A DNA stretch of 13,285 nt, from positions 1-13,285 of the forward strand of contig DATJYZ010000033.1 in NCBI GenBank assembly GCA_035499355.1, written 5' to 3'. The notes beneath the pieces are model-generated. The model made no database searches. It had not been told where the DNA came from and saw only the letters and a list, made by a program, of their open reading frames with translations. Numbering within the stretch: position 1 is the stretch's first letter; each line of letters opens with the position of its first letter. This stretch comes from JAEUPI01 sp035499355. Its GTDB lineage: Bacteria; Pseudomonadota; Gammaproteobacteria; Burkholderiales; Burkholderiaceae_C. Below are positions 1-6,278 of the stretch, in pieces. Made by a program: the position numbers and the translations under genes.

Positions 1-499
1 GTTGTCGCTGCAGTTCGGACTCGGTGTCGATCTGTGCCACTTCCTGGCGCAGGCCGGTCAGGCGCTGCGCCAGCGCCGCCTCCTGCTCGCGGCTCAGGCG
101 CTGGCGTGTCTCGAGCGTCTCGCTCAGGCTCTCCTGGCGCGCGCGCAGGCTGCGTTGCACCCTCTGCTGCGCCGTGCCATCGCCCAGGTGCTGGTCGAGC
201 GCCAGCACGAACAGCACATCGCCAGAGCGAACCACCTGGCCTTGCGTGACGCGACGTTCGGTGACCGTGGCCACCTGCGGTGACACCAAGCGGATCCAGC
301 CCCGATCGGGCACCAGCACGCCGCGCACGTGGGCCTTGCGGGTGTACTCGCCCAGCACCAGCCAGGCACCCACCGCAATCGCCACACCCAGCAGCACCAC
401 CACCAACACCGACAGCGACACCGGGCGCACCAGACGCACCTCACCCATCCACTGCTGGCGATGCGCCTCGAGGGCCTCGCGCCGGAACAACGGCGTCAT
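1..499 (-). CDS. HlyD/CvaA-type periplasmic adaptor of a peptide exporter (5' part only)
   Basis: The first 166 codons are present and the gene runs off the left edge without a stop. The reading frame opens MTPLFRREALEAHRQQWMGE, followed by one membrane segment at about residues 29-50. Next is a beta-rich barrel/lipoyl-like part at about 55-100 (GVLVPDRGWIRLVSP, then GQVVRSGDVLF). A charged, Gln/Arg/Glu-rich coiled coil runs from about 108 to the edge. This is the layout of membrane-fusion proteins in type I export systems for double-glycine peptides (CvaA, HlyD), which bridge an inner-membrane peptidase-ABC transporter to the outer membrane. The start is supported by GGGAG about 9 nt upstream. 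It lies 99 nt downstream of a double-glycine peptide gene on the same strand, the likely cargo. The partner ABC transporter would be beyond position 1; that is inference. Confidence 0.88.
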   Translation of the reverse strand, partial: MTPLFRREALEAHRQQWMGEVRLVRPVSLSVLVVVLLGVAIAVGAWLVLGEYTRKAHVRGVLVPDRGWIRLVSPQVATVTERRVTQGQVVRSGDVLFVLALDQHLGDGTAQQRVQRSLRARQESLSETLETRQRLSREQEAALAQRLTGLRQEVAQIDTESELQRQ

Positions 500-526
500 G
501 GCGAACGAGCTCCCAGAAATGCAGAA

Positions 527-547
527 CGGCCCGGGTGTACCGGGCCG
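527..547 (-). terminator. Hairpin between peptide gene and export adaptor (attenuator or partial terminator)
   Basis: A perfect 8-bp inverted repeat, CGGCCCGG (527-534) and CCGGGCCG (540-547), encloses a 5-nt loop. Read on the minus strand it follows the peptide stop codon by about 50 nt. It is followed by TTCTGCATTTCT, a weak T-rich tract, about 28 nt before the adaptor start. It could cut read-through so that the peptide is made in excess over its exporter, or stabilise the 3' end of a peptide mRNA. The stem is seen in the sequence; the role is inferred. Confidence 0.5.
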
Positions 548-598
548 CCGACTAGCCGGCCGGAGGGGGGAAGCGCCGGCGCGTCGAGGGAACCTGGG

Positions 599-754
599 TT
601 ACTGCCAGCCGCCCTTGGGCAGGCTTTCGCCGCCGACCACTTGCGCCAATTGACGCTGATCGAGGGGCTGGAGCGCCTTCTTGGGCTCGATCGCCTCACG
701 GCGCTTGCCGGTGAACAGGGTCTTGAGGAACGACGTCTTGCGGGTTTGCTGCAT
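599..754 (-). CDS. Short double-glycine-leader peptide (51 aa; predicted 9-aa product)
   Basis: This 51-residue peptide starts MQQTRKTSFLKTLFTGKRRE and ends LDQRQLAQVVGG then ESLPKGGWQ. The segment L31-D-Q-R-Q-L-A-Q-V-V-G-G42 fits the double-glycine leader pattern (spaced hydrophobic residues ending in GG) cut by C39 peptidase domains of ABC exporters. Cleavage after G42 would release only nine residues with a Pro, a Gly-Gly and a penultimate Trp. The leader is long (42 aa) and its first half is strongly basic. The start at 754 was preferred over an upstream ATG in the same frame (796) because GGAGA lies about 6 nt upstream. It sits between luxR and an HlyD-type adaptor, all on the minus strand, and has a lux-box-like site upstream. 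No known bacteriocin family was recognised; a signalling peptide is as likely as an antibacterial one. Confidence 0.8.
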   Translation of the reverse strand: MQQTRKTSFLKTLFTGKRREAIEPKKALQPLDQRQLAQVVGGESLPKGGWQ

Positions 755-803
755 GTTGGTCTCCGTTCGGGATGTCGCGCCTGGCCTCTGGCGCATGACG
801 GAG

Positions 804-850
804 ATTGCAGCAGCGGTTGCCCAACCATGAAACTGTCAACTCTTACAGGG
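804..850 (-). promoter_or_regulatory. Candidate lux box and promoter for the peptide gene
   Basis: The 20-bp site at 831-850 reads AACTGTCAACTCTTACAGGG on the plus strand and contains CTGT-N8-ACAG, matching the CTG-N10-CAG form of LuxR/LasR-type sites. On the minus strand, TGCAAT at 809-804 resembles a -10 element and begins 22 nt after the box edge (21 nt between). This is close to the classic arrangement with the box centred near -42 and replacing the -35 element. A TTGACA lies inside the box (839-834), but no -10 sits 17 nt below it. The predicted transcript start near 797 gives a leader of about 43 nt. An overlapping dyad, CTGTCA (833-838)/TGACAG (851-856), is an alternative reading. Confidence 0.55.
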
Positions 851-892
851 TGACAGGGGCAGCGAACCCGGGCCCAATCGGGCGGATTTGCC

Positions 893-1606
893 TCAGCGGA
901 TCATCCCCAGCCGCAGGGCCTTGAGCACCGCCTGGTGCTTGTTGACGCAGCCGAGTTTGCGCATCGCGTTGTTCAAGTGCAGGACCGCGGTGCGCTCGGT
1001 GATCCCGAGGATCGAGCCCACCTCCCACGCCGTCTTGCCATCCATCGTCCAGCGCAGCGCCTCGAGCTCGCGCGGGGTGAGCGATGGGGCCTCCGGTGAC
1101 GTCGCGCTCGGCACCAGCACGCGCATCGCGGCGTCCAGTGCGTGCACGGCGAACAACTGCAGATCGGCCACCACGCGCGTCAGCTCGTGGCGATCGCTTG
1201 GCAGCGCGCGATCGCGATCGACACCGAGCATGAAGTGCTTTCCCTCGGGCAGATGCAGTGCCATCGCGATGCCGGTCTGATAGCCGTAGCGCGCCTGCTC
1301 CTCCCACAGCTCGCCTTGCCCCTGCGAGGTGTAGGTGCCCTGGTCCCAAATGATCGGCAGGCTCTGCCGCTTGCAGTGTTGCATCACCGGATCGCGCTGC
1401 ATCGCGCGCGCGTCGTTGAACGCACCACGCCACTCCTGTGGCGTGTTGTCGACGACGACGAAGTCGCTGCGCCCGATGCCGCGGTCGATCACCGCGATGG
1501 CGGAAACCGTTTCGAACCCCAACGCGCGGCCGAAGCGGACAACCTCGTCCCGGAACTCGTCACGGTTCCGGGCTTGCAGCACCGATGAATACCCGCCTTG
1601 CAGCAT
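893..1606 (-). CDS. LuxR-family regulator with autoinducer-binding domain
   Basis: This 237-residue protein has the full LuxR/TraR length. The N-terminal autoinducer domain (about 15-165) keeps W59, D72, P73, W87 and G112, aligning with TraR W57, D70, P71, W85 and G113. TraR Y61 is replaced by F63. The C-terminal GerE-type helix-turn-helix (about 174-235) keeps E180, L184 and G190, matching the invariant E178, L182 and G188. This predicts an acyl-homoserine-lactone-responsive DNA-binding activator, or a relative that binds a modified ligand. No luxI lies beside it within the window, so it may be a solo receptor, or the synthase may be further left. The next gene on the same strand is a double-glycine peptide (138-nt gap), and lux-box-like sites flank luxR on both sides. 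The ribosome-binding site before ATG 1606 is weak. Confidence 0.92.
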   Translation of the reverse strand: MLQGGYSSVLQARNRDEFRDEVVRFGRALGFETVSAIAVIDRGIGRSDFVVVDNTPQEWRGAFNDARAMQRDPVMQHCKRQSLPIIWDQGTYTSQGQGELWEEQARYGYQTGIAMALHLPEGKHFMLGVDRDRALPSDRHELTRVVADLQLFAVHALDAAMRVLVPSATSPEAPSLTPRELEALRWTMDGKTAWEVGSILGITERTAVLHLNNAMRKLGCVNKHQAVLKALRLGMIR

Positions 1607-1643
1607 GTGATCGAGTCGGCGTCAGTGTGACGGACGCCCGCTG

Positions 1644-1663
1644 ACCTGGAAGGTCTTACAGAT
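1644..1663. promoter_or_regulatory. Candidate lux box in the luxR/unknown-gene divergent region
   Basis: ACCTGGAAGGTCTTACAGAT contains CTG-N10-CAG and is symmetric at 7 of 10 dyad positions. It shares the half site TCTTACAG with the site upstream of the peptide gene. It lies 37 nt from the luxR start and 60 nt from the start of the divergent gene. The spacing suits activation of the rightward gene: a poor -10-like AACACT lies at 1686-1691, about 22 nt past the box. On the luxR side it sits so close to the start codon that blocking or autorepression is more likely. The regulatory roles are inference. Confidence 0.55.
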
Positions 1664-1723
1664 TTCAAACCCTTGCCAGTTGCCGAACACTAGTCGACAC
1701 AACAAACGACGACGAGCCGCAAC

Positions 1724-2122
1724 ATGCAATCCAAGTCCCACGCCTGTCCCCCCTGGACCGTCCGCGCCTGGCCGCCGCTATTGTGGCAGGTTGACAAGCT
1801 GCGGCTGCATCTGCTGCGGCATTTGGGCACGCGCGTCACCAACCCCGGCGACCAGGTCTCGCGCACGTCCGGCCAGACCATCTGGGCGGCCGTCGCCGAC
1901 GACGGTCAGGCCGGCATGGCCTGGGATTGGATCCAGTTGTCCGTCGGCGTGGTGGCGATGGCCGACCCCTTGTCGGTGGTGACCAACCTGCGCCTGGTCA
2001 GCGCCGAGGGCGACGCGTTGAGCGCGTTGGAGTCGCTGCGTCATCTCAACGAGGTGGTGCACGCTTTGCCGTGGCAGGACGAGGTCGAGCGGGTGCTGGC
2101 GGTCAACGCACAAGCCGCCTAG
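1724..2122 (+). CDS. Trp-rich small protein of unknown function, divergent from luxR
   Basis: This 132-residue soluble protein was not recognised. It has seven tryptophans (W11, W16, W21, W54, W67, W69, W117). It has a helical N-terminal part (PLLWQVDKLRLHLLRHLG, 19-35), a central segment TIWAAVADDGQAGMAWDWIQ (52-71), and a helical C-terminal part (SALESLRHLNEVVHALPWQ). There is no signal peptide and no convincing membrane span. It diverges from luxR with a lux-box-like site between the two starts. Small non-LuxI proteins next to luxR genes in Burkholderia include the RsaM family of quorum-sensing modulators. Position and Trp content make a similar role possible, but homology is not shown. 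The ribosome-binding site before ATG is weak (GACGAG). It ends 18 nt from the convergent permease gene. Confidence 0.75.
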   Translation: MQSKSHACPPWTVRAWPPLLWQVDKLRLHLLRHLGTRVTNPGDQVSRTSGQTIWAAVADDGQAGMAWDWIQLSVGVVAMADPLSVVTNLRLVSAEGDALSALESLRHLNEVVHALPWQDEVERVLAVNAQAA

Positions 2123-2140
2123 AGCTTCCCCAGCACCGGT

Positions 2141-3304
2141 TCATCGAATCGCGGCCACGCGCAGGTGGCGCGCGATGTAGCCCAGGCACACGGCCGCCAG
2201 CGCCGCCGCCACCGTCAGCGGCACCAGCAGGTCGGCCACCGCGAAGGCGTCGCCGCGCAACACGCGGCCCATCAGCGTCACCTGCGCCAGCGCCGGCAGC
2301 CACAGATGCCAAGGGCGCTCGCCGCTGTCGTTGAACAGCGTCACCATGGGCAGCAGCGACACCACGAGGATCACCACGGTGTTGCTGGCCTGGGCTTCCT
2401 TGAAGGTCTTGCAGCGGATCGCGATCGCCATCATCAGCGCCGACAGGGTGGCCGCCAGCGGCAACAGCAAGGCCAGGAACAGGCCGGCCTCGCGCAGGCC
2501 GAAGCGAAACAGCGCCGACAGCGTGTCGCTGCGCATCAGTCCTTGCGCCGGCATGAAGCTCAGGCAGCTGAGCACCGCGATCAGCATGCCCACGCTGGCC
2601 ACCGCGCCCCACTTGCCGAGCACCAGCGCCAGCCGCGACGCCGGCGTGGTGAGCAGCGGTTCCAGCGAGCCGCGCTCGCGTTCGCCCGCCGTGGTATCGA
2701 GCGCCGCGTTGAGTGCGCCATACAGCACGGCCATCAACACGAAGAACGGCACGATGCCGGTCAGCTGCGCGGCCCGGGCGCGCGGGTCGGCCAGGTCGCG
2801 CTCTTCGATCTGCGCGGGCTGCAGCAGCGCCGGCGCGACGCCCCGGAAGGCCAGGCGCTGCAACGCCAGCTCCTGATTGAACGCCAGCAGGACGCGCTGC
2901 ACCCGGCGCACGGCGGTGCTCGCACGCGTGTTCGCGCTCGATGTGACCACTTCGAGCAGCGGACGTTCGCCGCGCGCCAGTTCGCCCTCGAAATCCGCGC
3001 CGACCACCACCACGGGATCGGCGAGCCGCCGCTCGACCAGCTCGCGCTCGTAGTCGGCCGGCGCCGGCCTGATCTGCAGTGTCTGTCGTTCGAGAAAGTT
3101 GCGCAGGCTCGGTGCGCGCTCGATGCCGGCGACCACGATCTCGCGCGACTCGGCGCGCTCCTCGCTGCTGGCGACGAGGACCGAGAGGCCGAACAGCAGC
3201 AGTGGCCCCATCAGCACCGACGACAGCACGACGGCCAGCAAGGTGCGGCGATCGCGCAGCGCGTCGCGCACCTCCTTGACGAACACGATCCAGGCATCCC
3301 TCAT
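2141..3304 (-). CDS. ABC-2 type permease, NatB-like
   Basis: This 387-residue integral membrane protein forms the channel of an ATP-driven exporter. It begins MRDAWIVFVKEVRDALRDRR, the usual amphipathic start of ABC-2/NatB permeases, followed by membrane segment 1 (about 22-45). A large external domain follows (about 46-215, with a conserved-looking VVVGADFEGEL strand). About five membrane segments make up the C-terminal half. The cytoplasmic loop ERERGSLEPLLTTPASR corresponds to the family's GE+RG(T/S)LE-LL-P motif, which contacts the ATPase. The start was placed at 3304 because its ATG overlaps the TGA stop of the upstream ATPase gene (ATGA), which implies translational coupling. NatAB exports sodium in Bacillus, but the substrate cannot be read from this sequence. 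Confidence 0.88.
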   Translation of the reverse strand: MRDAWIVFVKEVRDALRDRRTLLAVVLSSVLMGPLLLFGLSVLVASSEERAESREIVVAGIERAPSLRNFLERQTLQIRPAPADYERELVERRLADPVVVVGADFEGELARGERPLLEVVTSSANTRASTAVRRVQRVLLAFNQELALQRLAFRGVAPALLQPAQIEERDLADPRARAAQLTGIVPFFVLMAVLYGALNAALDTTAGERERGSLEPLLTTPASRLALVLGKWGAVASVGMLIAVLSCLSFMPAQGLMRSDTLSALFRFGLREAGLFLALLLPLAATLSALMMAIAIRCKTFKEAQASNTVVILVVSLLPMVTLFNDSGERPWHLWLPALAQVTLMGRVLRGDAFAVADLLVPLTVAAALAAVCLGYIARHLRVAAIR

Positions 3305-4065
3305 CGGGCGCCTTCCGCGGCGCCGCCGAAGGCTAGGCTGACGAACGCCTGCTCGAAATCGTCGTGGCCGCTGCGCCGGCACAGCTCGTCGACGCTGCCT
3401 TCGGCGACCGCCCGCCCGGCGGCCATCACCACCACGTGGTCGCACAAGCGCTGCACCTCCTGCATGATGTGGGTGCAGAACACGATGCACTTGCCGTGTT
3501 CGTCACGCAGCTGACGCAGCGCCTGGCGCAAGCCGCGGATCGATTGCACGTCCAGTCCGTTGGTCGGCTCGTCGAGGATGAGGTTGGGCGGATCGTGCAC
3601 CAGCGCGCGCGCCAGCGCCGTCTTCATGCGCTCGCCCTGGCTGAAGCCCTCGGTGCGCCGGTCGAGCAGGTCTGCGAACTCCAGCCGCTCGGCGAGCGCT
3701 CGTGCGCGCGCGTTCGCCGCCTCCAACGCCATGCCGTGCAGCTGCGCGTGGTAGACGATGTTCTCGCGCGCGGTCAGCCGCGGATACAGACCACGCGCAT
3801 CCGACAGCACCCCGAGTCGCGCCAGCGCCTCGCGCGGCCGCGCGACGACGTCGATGCCATCCACCTCGATGCGCCCGCTGTCGGGCTGCAGCAGCGCCGC
3901 CACCATGCGCAGCGTGGTGGTCTTGCCGGCCCCGTTGGGGCCGAGCACGGCGGTGATGCGGCCGTCGGCGGCCTGCAGCGTCACGCCACGCACCGCCTCC
4001 ACCACGCGCGCCTTGCGCCCCCGGCCGTGCGCAAAGCGCTTGTGCAGTCCCTCGATGCGGATCAT
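3301..4065 (-). CDS. ABC transporter ATP-binding protein, NatA-like
   Basis: This 254-residue ATPase energises the neighbouring permease. It has Walker A GPNGAGKTT (42-50) and a NatA-type D-loop region LGVLSDARGLYPRLTAREN (84-102), where the usual Q-loop glutamine is replaced by SD. It has the signature FSQGE (141-145), Walker B NLILDEP (161-167) and the switch histidine H199 in FCTH. The start MIRIEGLHKRF at 4065 was chosen over in-frame upstream codons because it matches the family's normal N-terminus and overlaps the stop of the hydrolase gene as ATGA. It is the middle gene of a coupled trio: exported peptidase, ATPase, permease. Assignment to the NatA branch is firm; the transported substrate is unknown. 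Confidence 0.92.
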   Translation of the reverse strand: MIRIEGLHKRFAHGRGRKARVVEAVRGVTLQAADGRITAVLGPNGAGKTTTLRMVAALLQPDSGRIEVDGIDVVARPREALARLGVLSDARGLYPRLTARENIVYHAQLHGMALEAANARARALAERLEFADLLDRRTEGFSQGERMKTALARALVHDPPNLILDEPTNGLDVQSIRGLRQALRQLRDEHGKCIVFCTHIMQEVQRLCDHVVVMAAGRAVAEGSVDELCRRSGHDDFEQAFVSLAFGGAAEGAR

Positions 4066-5531
4066 CGTGCCGGCGCCGACTGGGCTTGCCCGAGCGGGAC
4101 GAACGCGCGCGGCCTCGGCACCGCGGCCGCGCAGGACGCGTCGACCTGGAGTGCGGACGCGTCGTCGCTCGCCTCGATGAAGCGCAACACCGCGTCGCGC
4201 ACGCATGGCAGCGCCATCACGCCGTGGCCGGCATTGGGCACCACCGTGTGTCGCGCCTTCGGGCCGAGCGCGCGCGCGATTCGCTCACCGTGCCGCGGCG
4301 GCGTCGCCGGATCGGCCGCGCCGGACAGCACCCAGGTGGCCGCGGGCGCCGGCGGCGTCGAATAGAACGCCGGGTCGACCTCGCCGCGCGGCCAGGACGC
4401 ACATGCCTGTGCGTAGAGCTGCGCGAAGGCGTCGCCGAACTGCGCGCCGGCCGCATCGCGGGCGATGCCCAGCCGCGGCACATCCTCGGCGCAGACCACG
4501 GAGAAGTGCATGCCGGTGTACAGCGCTGCGCCCGGCCCTGACATCGCCGCGGCCAGTCCTGCCAGCGCCTCGAACCTGCCGCCCGCGGCCTCGCTGATCG
4601 CTGCCGGCAGCACCGCGGCCAGCGCGGGGACATACAGCGGCGAGCGCACCATGCCGAGCAGCTCGTCGCGCGTCAGCAGCACCGCCTCGACCTGCCCGGT
4701 CAGCGGCTGCGTCACATGGATCTGGCGCGGCATGGCGTCGAGCAGGTCCTGCCATTGCGCGCGCAGGCGCGGATGACGCGCCTGGCAGTCCGCATCGGCC
4801 GCGCACGCGTCGAACAGCGCGTCGAGGGCAGCCTGGTTGTCGACGGAGAACGACGCCGGCAGCACCATGTCGGCCGGCGCCACGCCATCGATCACCGCAC
4901 GACGCACCGCCTGCGGAAACTGCCGCATGTATTCGAGCGCCGCACGCGTGCCGTACGACGCGCCCACGAGATCGATCGCCGGCGCACCCAGCGCGCTGCG
5001 CACGGCATCGACATCGGCCATCGCGATCGTCGTCGTGAAGCGACGCAGGTCACCGTACGGCAAGCGCTGCAGCTGCTCGCGGCAGGCGGCGAGCTGCGCC
5101 AGCTGGCGTTGCGGGTCGAGCTGCTCGGCCAGCGAGCGCGGCACCTGGCGATCGCTGTCGCAACGCAGCGGCGCGCTGCGGCCGGTGCCGCGCTGGTCGA
5201 CGAACACCAGGTCGCGCCGATTGTTCAGGCGCCCCATCTGTGCGGCCACGGGCCCGGCCAGCTCGATCGCGCTCTGCCCGGGGCCACCGGCGAAGAAGAA
5301 CACCGGGTCCGGCAGCTTGTGCTGCGCCAGGGCGGGCAACACCGCGAAATGCACGTCGATCGCGGTGCCGGCGGGCTTGGCGGCATCGAGCGGCCGGCGC
5401 ACGCTGCCGCACAGCGCTTCGTGCGTCACACCCTTGAGCCGACACGGCTTGAGCTCGCCTGCCTGCGCCGCCACGCCGAACGCCAGCCCGATCAGCGCTG
5501 CGACCCAGGGCGAGCTCCACGGCGGCGTCAT
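4062..5531 (-). CDS. Secreted alpha/beta-hydrolase, S33 aminopeptidase-like
   Basis: This 489-residue protein has an N-terminal signal peptide (hydrophobic 9-22, likely cut after AQA at residue 24), so it acts in the periplasm or outside the cell. The oxyanion-loop motif GGPGQSA (82-88) and the strand DLVFVDQRGTGRS (107-119) are typical of prolyl/tripeptidyl aminopeptidases of family S33. The catalytic triad is predicted as S192 in GASYG, D407 in SGAADPATPP and H436 in NAGHG. The C-terminal part carries paired cysteines as in SlpD/SlpE-like enzymes. It would hydrolyse short peptides or related esters. It is the first gene of an operon with an ABC exporter, coupled by ATGA overlaps. Physiological substrate unknown. 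Confidence 0.88.
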   Translation of the reverse strand: MTPPWSSPWVAALIGLAFGVAAQAGELKPCRLKGVTHEALCGSVRRPLDAAKPAGTAIDVHFAVLPALAQHKLPDPVFFFAGGPGQSAIELAGPVAAQMGRLNNRRDLVFVDQRGTGRSAPLRCDSDRQVPRSLAEQLDPQRQLAQLAACREQLQRLPYGDLRRFTTTIAMADVDAVRSALGAPAIDLVGASYGTRAALEYMRQFPQAVRRAVIDGVAPADMVLPASFSVDNQAALDALFDACAADADCQARHPRLRAQWQDLLDAMPRQIHVTQPLTGQVEAVLLTRDELLGMVRSPLYVPALAAVLPAAISEAAGGRFEALAGLAAAMSGPGAALYTGMHFSVVCAEDVPRLGIARDAAGAQFGDAFAQLYAQACASWPRGEVDPAFYSTPPAPAATWVLSGAADPATPPRHGERIARALGPKARHTVVPNAGHGVMALPCVRDAVLRFIEASDDASALQVDASCAAAVPRPRAFVPLGQAQSAPAR

Positions 5532-5635
5532 CGGCGCGCATTGTCCACGACGCCACCGGCATTCCCGAGCACCCTGCCCCGAAATGCCTGCACGCTATGC
5601 TGTTGCGCGCGTTGCCACCCATCAGGAGACCCGTC

Positions 5636-6244
5636 ATGAAGCTCTACTACAGCCCCGGTGCCTGTTCGCTCAGTCCGCACATCGTGTTGCGTGAATTGGG
5701 TCTGCCGTTCGAGCCGGTGCTGGCGAGCACCAAGACGCACAAACTGGTCGATGGCACCGACTACTACACCATCAACCCCAAAGGCTACGTGCCGCTGCTC
5801 GAGCTGAACGACGGCCAGCGGCTGAGCGAAGGCCCGGCCATCGTGCAGTACCTGGCCGACCAGGCGCCTGCCAAGGGCCTGATCGCGGCCGCCGGCACCA
5901 TGGCCCGCTACCGGCAGATCGAGTGGCTGAACTTCATCTCGACCGAACTGCACAAGTCGTACTCGCCGTTGTTCAATCCGGCCATGCCCGAGGAGGGCAA
6001 GGAAGTCTTTCGCCAGCGCCTGAAGAACCGCTACAAGTTCGTGAACGAGCAGCTCGAGGGCAGGTCGTATCTGATGGGCGACGCCATTTCGGTGCCGGAC
6101 GCGTACCTGTTCACCGTGACCAACTGGGCGCCGCGCATCGGCGTCGACATCACCGATCTGGCCAACGTGCAGGGGTTCCAGAAGCGGATGGCCGCCCGGC
6201 CCGCCGTGCAGGAGGCGCTGAAGGCCGAAGGCCTGCTCAAGTAG
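5636..6244 (+). CDS. gstA: Beta-class glutathione S-transferase GstA
   Basis: This 202-residue cytosolic enzyme conjugates or exchanges glutathione with electrophiles and disulfides. The thioredoxin-fold N-terminal domain (1-80) carries the beta-class catalytic C10 (YYSPGACSLSPHI) and the glutathione-binding E65 (LSEGPAIVQYLAD). The all-helical C-terminal domain (about 88-202) carries H106, the residue that assists C10 in the Proteus mirabilis enzyme. The length equals that of the family. The start at 5636 is supported by AGGAGA about 7 nt upstream; a TATGCT at about 5596 may be the -10 element. It is divergent from the hydrolase operon and convergent with the thioredoxin-like gene, so it is probably transcribed alone. 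Confidence 0.93.
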   Translation: MKLYYSPGACSLSPHIVLRELGLPFEPVLASTKTHKLVDGTDYYTINPKGYVPLLELNDGQRLSEGPAIVQYLADQAPAKGLIAAAGTMARYRQIEWLNFISTELHKSYSPLFNPAMPEEGKEVFRQRLKNRYKFVNEQLEGRSYLMGDAISVPDAYLFTVTNWAPRIGVDITDLANVQGFQKRMAARPAVQEALKAEGLLK

Positions 6245-6250
6245 GGTTCA

Positions 6251-6266
6251 CGGCGGCGTGCCGCCG
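6251..6266. terminator. Hairpin between convergent gstA and thioredoxin-like gene
   Basis: CGGCGG (6251-6256) and CCGCCG (6261-6266) form a 6-bp GC stem around a 4-nt loop. The hairpin begins 7 nt after the gstA stop and ends 12 nt before the convergent gene's stop. There is no T tract on either strand, so it would be a weak or Rho-assisted terminator. Confidence 0.4.
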
Positions 6267-6278
6267 CCAGGCGCTCGC

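Noticed and set aside
124..444. A 106-codon minus-strand frame rich in Trp and Cys inside the adaptor gene
   Set aside because: It is out of frame with the HlyD-type protein, which has a ribosome-binding site, a membrane segment and a coiled coil in a continuous frame from 499 to the edge.
833..856. CTGTCA...TGACAG dyad as a separate operator
   Set aside because: It overlaps the lux-box-like site, and the 12-bp spacing fits no regulator I can name; kept only as an alternative reading of that site.
1205..1220. GC-rich palindrome built on GCGATCGC repeats
   Set aside because: It lies within the luxR coding frame and follows from common codons; there is no second copy in a regulatory position.
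893..2122. luxI-type synthase beside luxR
   Set aside because: Neither the divergent 132-residue protein nor any other frame shows the LuxI pattern of early conserved Arg, Phe and Trp followed by a GNAT-like core.
2165..3514. Long open frame on the plus strand opposite the NatB-like permease (449 codons)
   Set aside because: It is rich in Gln, Arg and His with no domain, has no ribosome-binding site, and mirrors a clear ABC permease plus the end of its ATPase; it is a by-product of high GC.
3364..4365. Long open frame on the plus strand across the ATPase and the end of the hydrolase
   Set aside because: It covers the antisense of Walker motifs and triad residues of two well-supported genes; composition is not protein-like.
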